From Megaustenia siamemsis (taxonomy: Eukaryota > Mollusca > Gastropoda > Stylommatophora > Ariophantidae): a DNA stretch of 64,000 bases. The translations under genes were made by a program, and so were the position numbers. The stretch covers positions 60,941,052 to 61,005,051 of the forward strand of contig JAVIAB010000073.1 of the NCBI GenBank assembly GCA_032433765.1, given 5' to 3'. Positions 55,455-64,000 of this stretch are shown piece by piece. The notes beneath the pieces are model-generated. The model saw only the letters and a list, made by a program, of their open reading frames with translations, was not told the origin of the DNA and searched no databases. The stretch's first letter is position 1. Every line of letters begins with the position of its first letter.

Positions 55455-56340
55455 AGTATCATCATTATCAAGTGTCATACTGGTTGGCATAGGTGATCAT
55501 GTCCTTCCATGAACTTCTATCTACTGTGTATCATATCAGTTCTGCCGTTTACTGTTTTGCATGCCATGATGCCAAGCTATCCAGTATTTTCACTCGCTGT
55601 CGTCCGCGATCTCTCATTACCCATATTTTTCCAGTTGTAACCAAGTATTCCAACTTTCCTCTTCTAATGATGTGCCAAAAAAATGTTGATTGTTTCTTTC
55701 TGATGTTTTTAGGAGCCCCCTTTTTATGTTGGCCTCTTTGAGAATTTTCTCGTTGGTCTTTTCAGCTGTCCAGGGAACTTTCAACATTCTTCTGATAAAT
55801 ACTATCTCTGTGGCCTCTAATTGTCTTTTTATTTGTTTGTTTATGGTCCATGATTTGCTTCCATTGGTCATAATTGGCTCTATGTAGCACTGATGAACTC
55901 TCTTTCTCACTTCTATTGACATAGATTTGTTGCATAAGATATTTTTCATTTTCTGAAAAGCTATTTTGGCCTGCATTTTAATTAGCTCTCAAAGAGGCCA
56001 ACACAAAAAGGGAGCTCCTAAAAAACATCAGAAAGAAACAATCAACATTTTTTGGTCACATCATGAGAAGAGGAAAGTTGGAATACTTGGTTACACTTGG
56101 CAAAATAAAAAGAAAGAGAGATCGCGGACGACAAAGAGAGAAAATACTGGATAGTTTGGTGTCATGGCATGGAAAACAGTCAACAACAGAACTGATATGA
56201 TGCACTGTAGATAGAAGATTGTGGAAAGACATGATCGCCTATGCCAACCGGTATGGCACATGATGATGATGATGATGATTTTGGCCTGAGCTTTTCTGCG
56301 TGTTATTTCTGTGGTGCATCTTCCATCTGATGTTATTATT
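55455..56340 (-). mobile_element. LINE B 3' part, interrupted by a second LINE B copy
   Basis: From 56,340 the minus strand reads YLSTIITSDGRCTTEITRR, then, after the nested insert, KIAFQKMKNILCNKSMSIEV and CYIEPIMTNGSKSWTINKQI. It runs to the family 3' end at 55,460 (ATCATCATTATCAAG). Confidence 0.88.
55974..56277 (+). mobile_element. nested LINE B 3' end, 11-bp target duplication
   Basis: Flanked by ATTTTGGCCTG at 55,963-55,973 and 56,278-56,288. It encodes the family C-terminal tail (GKLEYLVT) and ends in (GAT)n. A younger copy that landed in an older copy of its own family, in opposite orientation. Confidence 0.92.
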
Positions 56341-56344
56341 GTGC

Positions 56345-57065
56345 TCAAGTAAGTCATTAAGTAAACAAAAAACAAACCAAAGTTGTTATTACTTCCTAAC
56401 TATAAATATGCACTAACCTTCACATATAAAACTTGTTTAGTGATGTCTATAAATTTTAATTGTGACTGTACTGTAGCTATGTAATATAACTATATATAAT
56501 ATATACATCCACAAACACACAAACAAGGGATAGTTTATGCATTCAATAACACGTAAGAAATGTACATAAGAGAATACAATATTTTCTCACATATATTTTA
56601 TCTTGATAAAATCTAGTAACATATTACAGTATCATATAACAATTAACATGCTTGAAAAATTTAAAAAATCCATTTGAGAAACTCCAAAAGCTGGAAAAAA
56701 TATATCAGAAATAAGACATACAAAAATATAACATGGAAAAATATCCATCATACATTTAGAAATAACATGGGTTATTTTATATTGTACATGGGTTGGTACC
56801 TTGATCAAATCACTTTTTGGAGAGCTTTATTGCCTTATGTCATGTCTATGGCTTGAAAAAAACAATAGATAATTACGCATTTTGATCCAAAACTTGTTTG
56901 TACAAAGTGGTATATTGTTATTTTTTAACTTTGATCATTGATACGTTAGTTTTTCTTTGTGTAGCTGAAATTTGTGTTTCTTTTGGCGGAATTAGTTATT
57001 ATTCATCGTAATTTTGTGACATATGTAAATTATTACTGTAATTTCCTTCCATAGAATTTTATTGT
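56345..57065. other. intron, AT-rich, no feature
   Basis: No exon or repeat family recognised. Confidence 0.4.
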
Positions 57066-57077
57066 GGCATTCTATGT

Positions 57078-57285
57078 TTATACAGAGAGGCAACAGCTGC
57101 AGGAATCGGCTCCCTCAATGAGGCAGAGTTGCTTGCACAGAACAGAGACAAATGGCGAGATTTGATAAAATATCTTTACAAGGATTGAAAACTGCTAGAA
57201 ACAAAATTTAGATAAGAGAAATAGTATCTGGGTCTATGCCCTATGGGCCGGCTACAGCTCAAAAGGTCAATAGATAGATAGATAG
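57078..57285 (+). mobile_element. LINE family F 3' end with 9-bp target duplication
   Basis: Flanked by ATTCTATGT at 57,069-57,077 and 57,286-57,294. Encodes the end of the protein (GSLNEAELLAQNRDKWRDLI) and ends in (ATAG)n. The fuller copy is at 60,294-61,130. Confidence 0.92.
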
Positions 57286-57366
57286 ATTCTATGTGTGCAT
57301 GAATGATACAGTGGGTGGAAAATTAAAGTATCACATTTAATGCTAAATGTTTGCCTTGCCTTATAG

Positions 57367-57466
57367 AGATCTGCTGAAGTATGATGAGAAGATTGCAAAC
57401 TATTGGCCAGAGTTTGCACAAAATGGAAAAGAAAACATCACTCTGGAAATGCTGTTATCATACAGG
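57367..57466 (+). CDS. beta-lactamase-like gene exon 3
   Basis: Acceptor TTGCCTTATAG ends at 57,366. Encodes DLLKYDEKIANYWPEFAQNG then KENITLEMLLSYR, a highly conserved stretch of the family (KYWPEFAQNGKENIT). Donor GTATAT at 57,467, phase 0. Confidence 0.92.
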
Positions 57467-57539
57467 GTATATAATGATATCAATTTTATTTCATGTAAAT
57501 GAATAGTAATATATAGTAATATATAATATTATTTACAAT

Positions 57540-58130
57540 GAATATCTATTTAGAACTACATACAAACATTCAATGCGGAGAGAACAACACTTTCCCTATA
57601 CTATACGAAATGCATCCCTGTCAAAATTAATAAAGTTATCTAGTTGTACAACAAAGATGAACACTAACATCAGGACACATAAATCACAACTCCTCTTGGA
57701 AGTATATTCATGGCTAGGTCAGTAACCAGTACAGCAAAGCGTAGAGAATTAGGAATCTTCATTAATCAAAAAGATTGAATACGGAAAAGATTATGTGACA
57801 ACAGGAAGTTTTCAAGTATCTTTAAACATGTGCTGAATAAAGCAGCTAGAATTTTTTTAGGAGAAGAGCAACAGAGAACAGTATGTATGATTGATCTAAG
57901 ATCATTACTTAAGATATTGTACTAGTGATACAAAATAACTATGATTCAGTAGATTCCATCTTACTGTGTTGTTCCTGGAAATTGATGAAACTGACCAGTC
58001 AGTAAGGGAAGATAGAAAACAAGATCCTTGTATAATTTATAAAGAGTTTATGAGATTTGATGGAATCAAAAACATGAACAGGATTATAGAACATCAGGGG
58101 AAAAATTGTGTCTATTTCCAGTTCAGTGCA
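57540..58130 (+). other. probable degraded LINE in intron 3
   Basis: Broken frames (RELGIFINQ; FSSIFKHVLNKAARIFLG; an open frame at 57,966-58,160) look like LINE C-terminal coding, but the family is not clear. Confidence 0.35.
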
Positions 58131-58134
58131 CATC

Positions 58135-58405
58135 TGAAAAAAAAAAGTAAAGTACCCCCATCACGCCAAGTGGTGTATAGGGAATATGGTGTTAGTGACC
58201 ATAAATTTTACAGACCTTTGGCACATGATTTTTGGGGTAATGTGGTCGGTATTACGCCCATGCCACTTTACTTTCCCAGAAAAAAATCCGGTGCCCATTA
58301 AAGGCTGGGTGAACCGGAAGCCGTCAGCTGGGATCAAACCCTACCTCTTGTCCTTTGTAGTCCAGTTCACTAACCACTGAGCTATCATGGCTCCCACACA
58401 TCTGA
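58135..58405 (-). repeat. tRNA-derived SINE (family S2)
   Basis: The reverse strand starts GGGAGCCATGATAGCTCAGT then GGTTAGTGAACTGG (A box) and AGGTAGGGTTTGATCCCAGC (B box), a clear tRNA-like head. The body (CCGGTGCCCATTAAAGGCTG; GTTAGTGACCATAAATT on plus) recurs in part at 33,635-33,740. Confidence 0.85.
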
Positions 58406-58549
58406 ATGCTTGCTCTTTAAAACCTCTAAACCTCTACCTTAGTTTGATGCAGTTGTGACGTCAAATATGGAATTCCTTTTCACAAAGTCTGACCTGAATG
58501 TATGTCTAGCCTGCCACTTCATGAACAATTACACCAGTACTATATAATG

Positions 58550-59095
58550 TATATTATGATCCGCATAATTCACGACAATTAATTTCCCATATTAAATGTT
58601 GATATGGGAAATTGTTTGTGATATTTGTTTATACAACAGTACAGTTTACTAATTTCTGTGAGTAAAAGTGAAAGTCTTAATTTTTTTGAGCTCTTATTTT
58701 TTGTTTGAATATTGTATCTGAAGTAGATCGATGTTTTTGTGCCTATAGTGCCAGTGTTCATAAGTGATATAATATATATTATGGCCCGCTTAATGCACAG
58801 CATTTAATCTCTCATATTAACATTAAAATCTATATATGTTTATACAACAATACAAATTTATAATTTCTGCAAGTAAAAGTGAAAGTCATAATTTTTTTGA
58901 GTGCTTAAGTTTTGTGACTGATATGATGCACTGTAGATAGAACAATGAGAAAGGACATGATCACCTACACCAGTCGGTATGGCACATGATGATGATAAGT
59001 TTTGTGAAATTTGTTTTTGAAGTAGATCTATGTTTGTGTGCTCACAGTGACAGTAAAAGTGAAACTCATAAACACTGGGCTGATATAATGTGACA
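58550..59095. repeat. ~225-bp tandem duplication with small LINE insert
   Basis: Unit 1 (from about 58,550) and unit 2 (from about 58,774) share GTTTATACAACA, AATTTCTG.GAGTAAAAGTGA, and TGAAGTAGATC.ATGTTT. Unit 2 carries the insert at 58,918-58,996. Diverged, so old. Confidence 0.75.
58918..58996 (+). mobile_element. 79-bp LINE B 3' end with 11-bp target duplication
   Basis: Flanked by AAGTTTTGTGA at 58,907-58,917 and 58,997-59,007. Holds only the last part of family B (ATGATGCACTGTAGATAGAA ... ATGGCACATGATGATGAT). Confidence 0.92.
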
Positions 59096-59099
59096 ATTG

Positions 59100-60148
59100 T
59101 GTTAGCAAATTTGTGAGATGAACTGAAACAACAGACCCGGCAATGTTGACGACATTATATAAACATTAACTGTTTTTATAGTTCATGTAGACTGCTGTCC
59201 TGAATGTAGGTTAGAAACATCAGACTTTTAGGCAGTGGAAGTACCTCATTTGCGTCATATAAGGACCTCATTTATGTCATTGTGACTAGGCCATTTCAGC
59301 TAAAGAGCTTGCCCTGAACAACCGTGAGCAGAAAAGAACAATTAACACTATTTCCACTCCAACCAAGACATAACAGATTAATGTATCAACTGTTCAACCC
59401 AAATATATACAGGAACATCTGATGAATGTGGCTGTGACAGTACAGAATGACTACAGAGTACCTGGTGTACAACATGAACAGAAAAAAAGCACTTCTCACC
59501 ATCATCAATGCCATTCCACCACCAGTTAATGATGATGCTGCAATTCTTGAGTTATTGAATGCTTTCTTTGAACTTATTAAGATTGATAACTAAAGATATA
59601 CACAGAATAATATTTCTTTTTTATTTACTTTTAGACATATTAACACGATTTAAAATTGAATATTCAAACATTTGTCAAAATATGTTGAGGGTAACAACAT
59701 GTTAGAGCTGCCATCTTGACATTTTAAAAAATGCAATAAATTGATAAGTTGTCCTTTGCCATGTTTTACTCCTGGAAACTTTCTAGTCAACATGCCTAAA
59801 CTTTACTTACCTTTTTTACATTTTATCCACAACTGTTGCCTTTCAGCATTGAGAGAAATTGGGTCTATACAATGTGGTTTATTTTGTGCATGGTGCTTAT
59901 CATTGTGTCTGAGATTTATTTGATCTATCATCATTTAAATCTGCCCTCTTCTACTGAATCATACGCTGGTGAAATCCTCTCTAGTGAAGATAATAACACA
60001 GGTCCAAACCATTTGCCTTATTATTTTTTGATGTAATTCAGCACTAATGTAACCAGAACTATTTTCTCTATATTATTTGTGATTCTGCCAGTTAATGTAC
60101 ATTCATTTTAATGCATCCTGGTGTTTAATTTAATTTTATTAATTCCAG
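59100..60148. other. intron 3, no gene seen
   Basis: AT-rich, without recognisable exon or complete repeat. Confidence 0.4.
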
Positions 60149-60254
60149 GCAGGCCTAGCAGTTTTGGATGACAATTTTGAATTGAGATGGATGATGGATA
60201 ATCCACAACTACTTTATGATATGCTTGTCAAGCAAAAGCCATTCTGGACTCCAG
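60149..60254 (+). CDS. beta-lactamase-like gene exon 4
   Basis: Acceptor TTAATTCCAG ends at 60,148. Encodes AGLAVLDDNFELRWMMDNPQ and LLYDMLVKQKPFWTPG, matching the family segment that follows LLSHQ (AGLAVLDE ... AAQKPFWEPG). Donor GTAGGC at 60,255, phase 1; the next exon should begin with a glycine-completing dinucleotide and is not seen before base 64,000. Confidence 0.92.
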
Positions 60255-60293
60255 GTAGGCATGAGACTAAATATTAATTGTGTATTGTTATCT

Positions 60294-61130
60294 ATTGCAA
60301 TCAGATAAAAACGATGCAGGAAAACACAAATGAACTATCATCAATAGCCAGCAAAATTGGGCTTGAGGTCAATCATGAAAAGACTAAAGTCATGAAAAGT
60401 TTAATTCCAACAAGTGACAAAATATACATGGAAAACAAACCAGTAGAAGAGATCGATCACTTCATCTATCTTGGAAGTCACATTGATCGAGAAGGGGATA
60501 CGAGCAAAGAAATTAGAATCAGACTGGCTAAAGCAGCAATGTCTTTCAGAAGCCTTGAAAAGTTGTGGAAATCAAAACTCATTAGCACAAACACAAAACT
60601 TAGGCTATTCAAATCAAATGTACTATCAACCCTTACGTATGCGTGTGAAAGCTGGAAAACAACAAGAGATATAGAAACAAAGTTGAACGCATTCGAAAAT
60701 AAATGTCTAAGGAAAATACTTGGTATAGAATGGAACGAATTCAAAACAAACGAGGAAATTAGAGAAATCGCCAATCAACCACTAATATCTTCAGTAATAA
60801 AGAAAAGACGATGGTCATACGTTGGACATGTGATGAGAAGAGATAATAATCGAATAGCAAAGCAAGCCCTCATATGGGAAACAACAGGTAAAAGAAAAAG
60901 AGGAAGACCCAGGGAGACACTGAGAAGAACATTGATGAGAGAGGCAAGAGCAGCAGGAATCGGCTCCCTCAATGAGATAGAACTGCTTGCACAGAACAGA
61001 GACAGATGGCGAGATTTGATAAAATATCTTTAAAAGAAAACTGCTAGAACAAAAATTCATATAGGAGAAGGTGTATCTTGGTCTACGCCCTATGGGCCGG
61101 TTACGGCTCGAAAGGTCAATAGATAGATAG
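60294..61130 (+). mobile_element. LINE family F, 5'-truncated, 10-bp target duplication
   Basis: Flanked by ATTGTTATCT at 60,284-60,293 and 61,131-61,140; ends in (ATAG)n. An open frame to 61,033 encodes the reverse transcriptase C-terminus: LEVNHEKTKVM, IDHFIYLGSHIDREGDTSKE, LTYACESWKTTRDIE and GKRKRGRPRETLRRTLMREA. Recent insertion with frame intact. Confidence 0.93.
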
Positions 61131-61252
61131 ATTGTTATCTTATCTGTCAGTAGAGATGGGTGGTGAAGAACACTAGAAGCCCTATGCGACATCTAACGGT
61201 GTGGGAAGGATCAAGAGTCAGGAGTCTAGAATTGTTATCTTAAGTGTTGGTT

Positions 61253-61850
61253 GACCCTAGATTATGATGCTGTCGTAAAAATTACCAAATCAAAACACAA
61301 ATTCTTCAAAATTTGACGGTCTGCTTTGTTCAAACATTCCCCCACCATGTACCTTCCTAATTACTACATCCGGTGACTCATGAGTGTTGGATTTGTTTCT
61401 ATTAATGTAGGATTTTGGACCCCCCATTTCATGAGAAATGATCTCATATAATAATAATAAAAAAAGTTGCAGATTTTCAAGAAATTGGTTATTATTCCTT
61501 TTTTTTTTTCAGCAATGACCGGGGAATTTTTTTTGGTCATTAGCTGACATGAAACAACCCTTTGTAACTCCAAGAATGCAGCGAATAATGCTATGAGAAA
61601 CGAACTGATGGACTTATGGTAACCGTGCTGATAGACTTTGTAACACGTCTGTCCATTTTCAGGTCATAAATCAATCTGAACCAGGAAATCCGACTCCATG
61701 TGTCTCGCCTAGTGTAAGCACACAGCTGTATGTCAAAAGTTAAAGAAAGTACTATTTTTAGAGCTCCTAATGTTACATTTAAGTGGTAGTAATTTTTACT
61801 ACAGTATTGTAAACATGGTAAACATGTCAGTACTGAAAGGTATCATAATT
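61253..61850. mobile_element. piggyBac-like non-autonomous element, second copy (inverted)
   Basis: Left end TTGA|CCCTAGATTATGATGCTGTC then GTAAAAATTACC matches the right end of the copy at 26,649-27,615. The interior (ACATTTAAGTGGTAGTAATT; GCACACAGCTGTATGTCAAA) is the reverse of that copy's left half. The right border near 61,850 (ATCATAATTAA) is approximate. Confidence 0.65.
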
Positions 61851-61854
61851 AAGG

Positions 61855-62280
61855 ATTAAAACAGTTTTAGGGACATTTTAAAATAACAATTCTTAAACTT
61901 TGTTATATTGACCAATAAACGTGTATGCTGTCGTTAGAGAAGTAGACATTACAACATTTATCTCTGACTTGAAGCCCATGATTGTGAAGTAATTAATGCA
62001 CTGATCTTTTGGCTATGTGATTAGAAGTTTTCCCTGCAGAGAGTTTTTTTTTTTCCAACTGATATAACTTCAATGCTTGCCCGATTTATTCTGGAAAATT
62101 AGGGTTCCCTGAATGTGTATGTACCACATCACCCATAAATATCTGAATTTATAGTTGTTAAATAAATATGGGTACTAACACCATGTTAACCATTTATAAA
62201 AGTGATGAGCGCCATTTACACACAACTGACATAATTTTATCAGATTTACTTAATTAACCAAAGTCACCATCATCACTGAG
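61855..62280. other. intron, no feature
   Basis: AT-rich sequence, nothing recognised. Confidence 0.4.
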
Positions 62281-62284
62281 TGCT

Positions 62285-62960
62285 GTCTCTGCATCAGCAG
62301 TTGGCTACCATGAAGCGCTATTCCATTCTGTTTCTTGTTTTGTTGGTGCAGGTTATCATAGGTTGACTTGTCCATCTTTTAATATTACTCGTCCATGTTA
62401 GTCTTAAAGAATAGCGGCGCTGTACCCTACCAGGCATGTTTGCAAGAGGCGAGAAAGGAGGTTTGGGCATGGGACTGGCCCATACTGTAAAAAAATAAGC
62501 TGAAAAAAACTTCACAAACATGGACAAGCAGTCAAATACCAGTGGATAAAGAGATACAGTGAAGACAATGGTGCTGGATAGGACACACACTACGGAAGCC
62601 AACTGAGAGTATTACACAACAGGCCCTTTTTTGGAATCGCCAGCGGAAAAGACAAAGACGAAGACCAAGGAATTCTTGGAGAAGACAGATAGAAGCTGAG
62701 ATGAAGATGATGGGAAAGACATGGAATGATCTTAAAAGAATGGCAAAAAACAGAACGATTTGGATAGTGTTTGTTGAAGACCTATACTCCACTGGGAGCT
62801 AAAAGGGTAGAAGAAGAAGATGTTAGTCTTGGTCAGCATCTGCCTATTTATCTTGTGTTTTCCCTTCCAAGATTACTTTAGAAAGCTGCTGTGTCTTTTA
62901 ATATGCCTTAGAAATATTTGTCTTTTTTTAATTGTGTTTAGTAGTTCTCTATTACTATGC
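62285..62960 (-). mobile_element. LINE family A 3' end, split by an RTE-type LINE
   Basis: 62,285-62,405 and 62,831-62,960 are colinear minus-strand family A (TTTAATATTACTCGTCCATG; TTCCCTTCCAAGATTACTTT). The RTE piece at 62,406-62,819 lies between them. Confidence 0.82.
62406..62819 (+). mobile_element. RTE-type LINE 3' end with unrelated 5' segment, 11-bp target duplication
   Basis: Flanked by ATGTTAGTCTT at 62,395-62,405 and 62,820-62,830. 62,520-62,803 encodes the same C-terminus as the 23.6-26.3 kb LINE (GHTLRKPTESITQQALFWN; MMGKTWNDLKRMAKN) and ends in AAGGGTAGAAGAAGAAG. The first ~110 bases (62,406-62,515) do not match the LINE. Confidence 0.88.
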
Positions 62961-63440
62961 AATCCATTATGACAATAGAAACAAGAAAAAGAGTTCTCAA
63001 ATGTTATGTAAAGCCAGTCTTAAGATATGGATGTGAATCATGGACAATAGGACAACAAACAAGAAAATCACTGGAGGCTGTAGAAATGTGATTTTACAGA
63101 AGAATGTTGAGAATACCATGGACAGCTAAGATGAGTAATGAAAATGTTCTGAAAGAGGTCAAAGCAAAAAGAGAGCTAATTTCCAATATTAGGAAGAAAC
63201 AATCATCATTTTTTGGCCATGTAATGTGAAGAGAACAACTGGAATATATTGTAACAACTGGAAAAATTGAGGGACGAAGAGATAGAGGGAAACAAAGAGA
63301 AAAGATACCAGACAGCTTAAGAGAATGGCTTGGCAGAAGGTCAACAACAGAAATGATAAAGAACTGTCGAGATCGAAAGTTGTGGAGAGACATGATCACC
63401 TATGCCAGTAGGCCCGGTACTTGATAATGATGATGATGAG
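62950..63440 (+). mobile_element. LINE B2 3' end
   Basis: Encodes RKRVLKCYVKPVLRYGCESW and RRMLRIPWTAKMSNENVLKE, with a few stops, and ends GGTACTTGATAATGATGATG. Matches 34,245-34,630 (minus) and 52,495-52,765. Confidence 0.85.
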
Positions 63441-63444
63441 TTCT

Positions 63445-63715
63445 CAGTTCATTTTTAGTTGTTTTAAGACCTCATCGTTTGTTTTCTTTTCTTTCAATCC
63501 AATTCTTTCTATTCTTCTATAAATCCACATTTCAAAGGCTTCAATTTTTTGTACTGTTTTCTTGTCTAATTTCCATGTTTCTGCACCATAGTGTAATGTT
63601 GAGAAAATATAACTTTTTACTATTCTTAGTTGTAGAACTGGTGTTATTTGTTTTGATGTTAGTATATTTTTCATGGCACTAACATTACTTTTTGCCGTTC
63701 CCATTATTTGTTAAA
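63445..63715 (-). mobile_element. LINE family A fragment
   Basis: The minus strand reads AMKNILTSKQITPVLQLRIV, KSYIFSTLHYGAETWKLDKK and KEKKTNDEVLKQL, the family A reverse transcriptase C-terminal region. Confidence 0.82.
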
Positions 63716-63744
63716 TTTTAGTTTTACATTTTCCATAACCAAAG

Positions 63745-64000
63745 TAACAAGGCAAAAAGCAATGTTAATGCCATGAAAAATATACTAACATCAAAACAAA
63801 TAACACCAGGACTATAACTAAGAATCACAAAATGTTATATCTTTTCAACGTTCCTGTATGTATTTCTTAAAACAACTAGAAATGAAAAGAGAACTACGAA
63901 ACACAATTCAAACAAGGCAAATGAGATTTTTGGGGAATGTTAAAAGACACAACAGCTTACTAAAAGTAATCATGGAAGGGAAAATCCAAAGTAAAAGATG
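63745..64000 (+). mobile_element. LINE family A fragment, inverted to its neighbour, runs off edge
   Basis: Plus strand: NAMKNILTSKQITPGL, then a gap, then NTIQTRQMRFLGNVKRHNSL-like coding to the edge. With 63,445-63,715 it makes an inverted repeat (AAAAATATACTAACATCAAA at 63,775 against its complement near 63,655). Confidence 0.8.

Larger units (their letters stand above)
53162..64000 (+). other. beta-lactamase domain-containing gene, 5' part (runs off right edge)
   Basis: Coding exons at 53,162-53,232, 54,722-54,913, 57,367-57,466 and 60,149-60,254 join in frame (469 nt, 156 codons plus one base). They match the N-terminal third of invertebrate beta-lactamase domain-containing protein 2-like enzymes (relatives of nematode LACT-2 and bacterial class VIII EstB esterases). 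The nucleophile motif STTK is intact. The Tyr-X-Asn and later motifs would be in exons beyond base 64,000. The substrate is unknown; probably a serine hydrolase or esterase. All splice sites are GT-AG. Confidence 0.9.

Noticed and set aside
58310..58400. Possible minus-strand tRNA gene
   Set aside because: tRNA-like boxes are strong, but the sequence continues into a SINE body shared with 33,635-33,740.

Overview
This is animal nuclear DNA. It holds spliced genes with GT-AG introns, a nuclear-encoded mitochondrial complex I subunit, AATAAA signals, and many LINE, SINE, Penelope-like and DNA-transposon copies. The mix of RTE-like LINEs, tRNA-derived SINEs, a Polinton, and a beta-lactamase-fold gene typical of invertebrates points to a marine invertebrate. 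A mollusc or other lophotrochozoan is my best guess, with low certainty at phylum level.

1-9.2 kb: the virion-gene block of a Polinton/Maverick (adintovirus-like) element whose frames are all open. From left to right it has 90-bp tandem repeats, a leftward Cys-motif gene, then a tightly packed rightward block: packaging ATPase, small basic protein with a hydrophobic tail, small helical protein, DDE integrase with chromodomain, small membrane protein, minor capsid (penton-like) protein, Gly-rich basic core-like protein, major capsid protein and adenain-type protease. A separate TATA-driven gene follows, encoding a PC4-like protein. No DNA polymerase B is visible; it may lie left of base 1 or be missing. 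The right flank carries clustered CTTTGAT sites and DR5 arrays of AGGTCA.

9.2-13.2 kb: a LINE 3' end, a long tetranucleotide array, and quiet sequence. 13,248-33,934: NDUFB10, four exons coding for 172 aa, reconstructed here from splice sites. Its introns hold a 31-bp minisatellite, SINEs, an RNase H LINE, an IS630/Tc1/mariner-type transposon with TIRs and TA target duplication, a 5'-truncated RTE LINE with an open reading frame and 13-bp target duplication, a piggyBac-like non-autonomous element, a mariner, and a Ty3/gypsy remnant.

34-53 kb: no host exon recognised. This is a transposon graveyard. It includes LINE fragments, a Penelope-like element whose reverse transcriptase is split by a 20-bp minisatellite with higher-order structure, a hammerhead-like motif, and a 3.8-kb hAT element (8-bp target duplication) sitting inside an RNase H LINE.

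53,162 to beyond 64,000: the first four coding exons of a serine beta-lactamase-like gene (STTK motif), running off the right edge. Its introns contain nested LINE insertions with clear target duplications, a tRNA-derived SINE and a second piggyBac-like copy.
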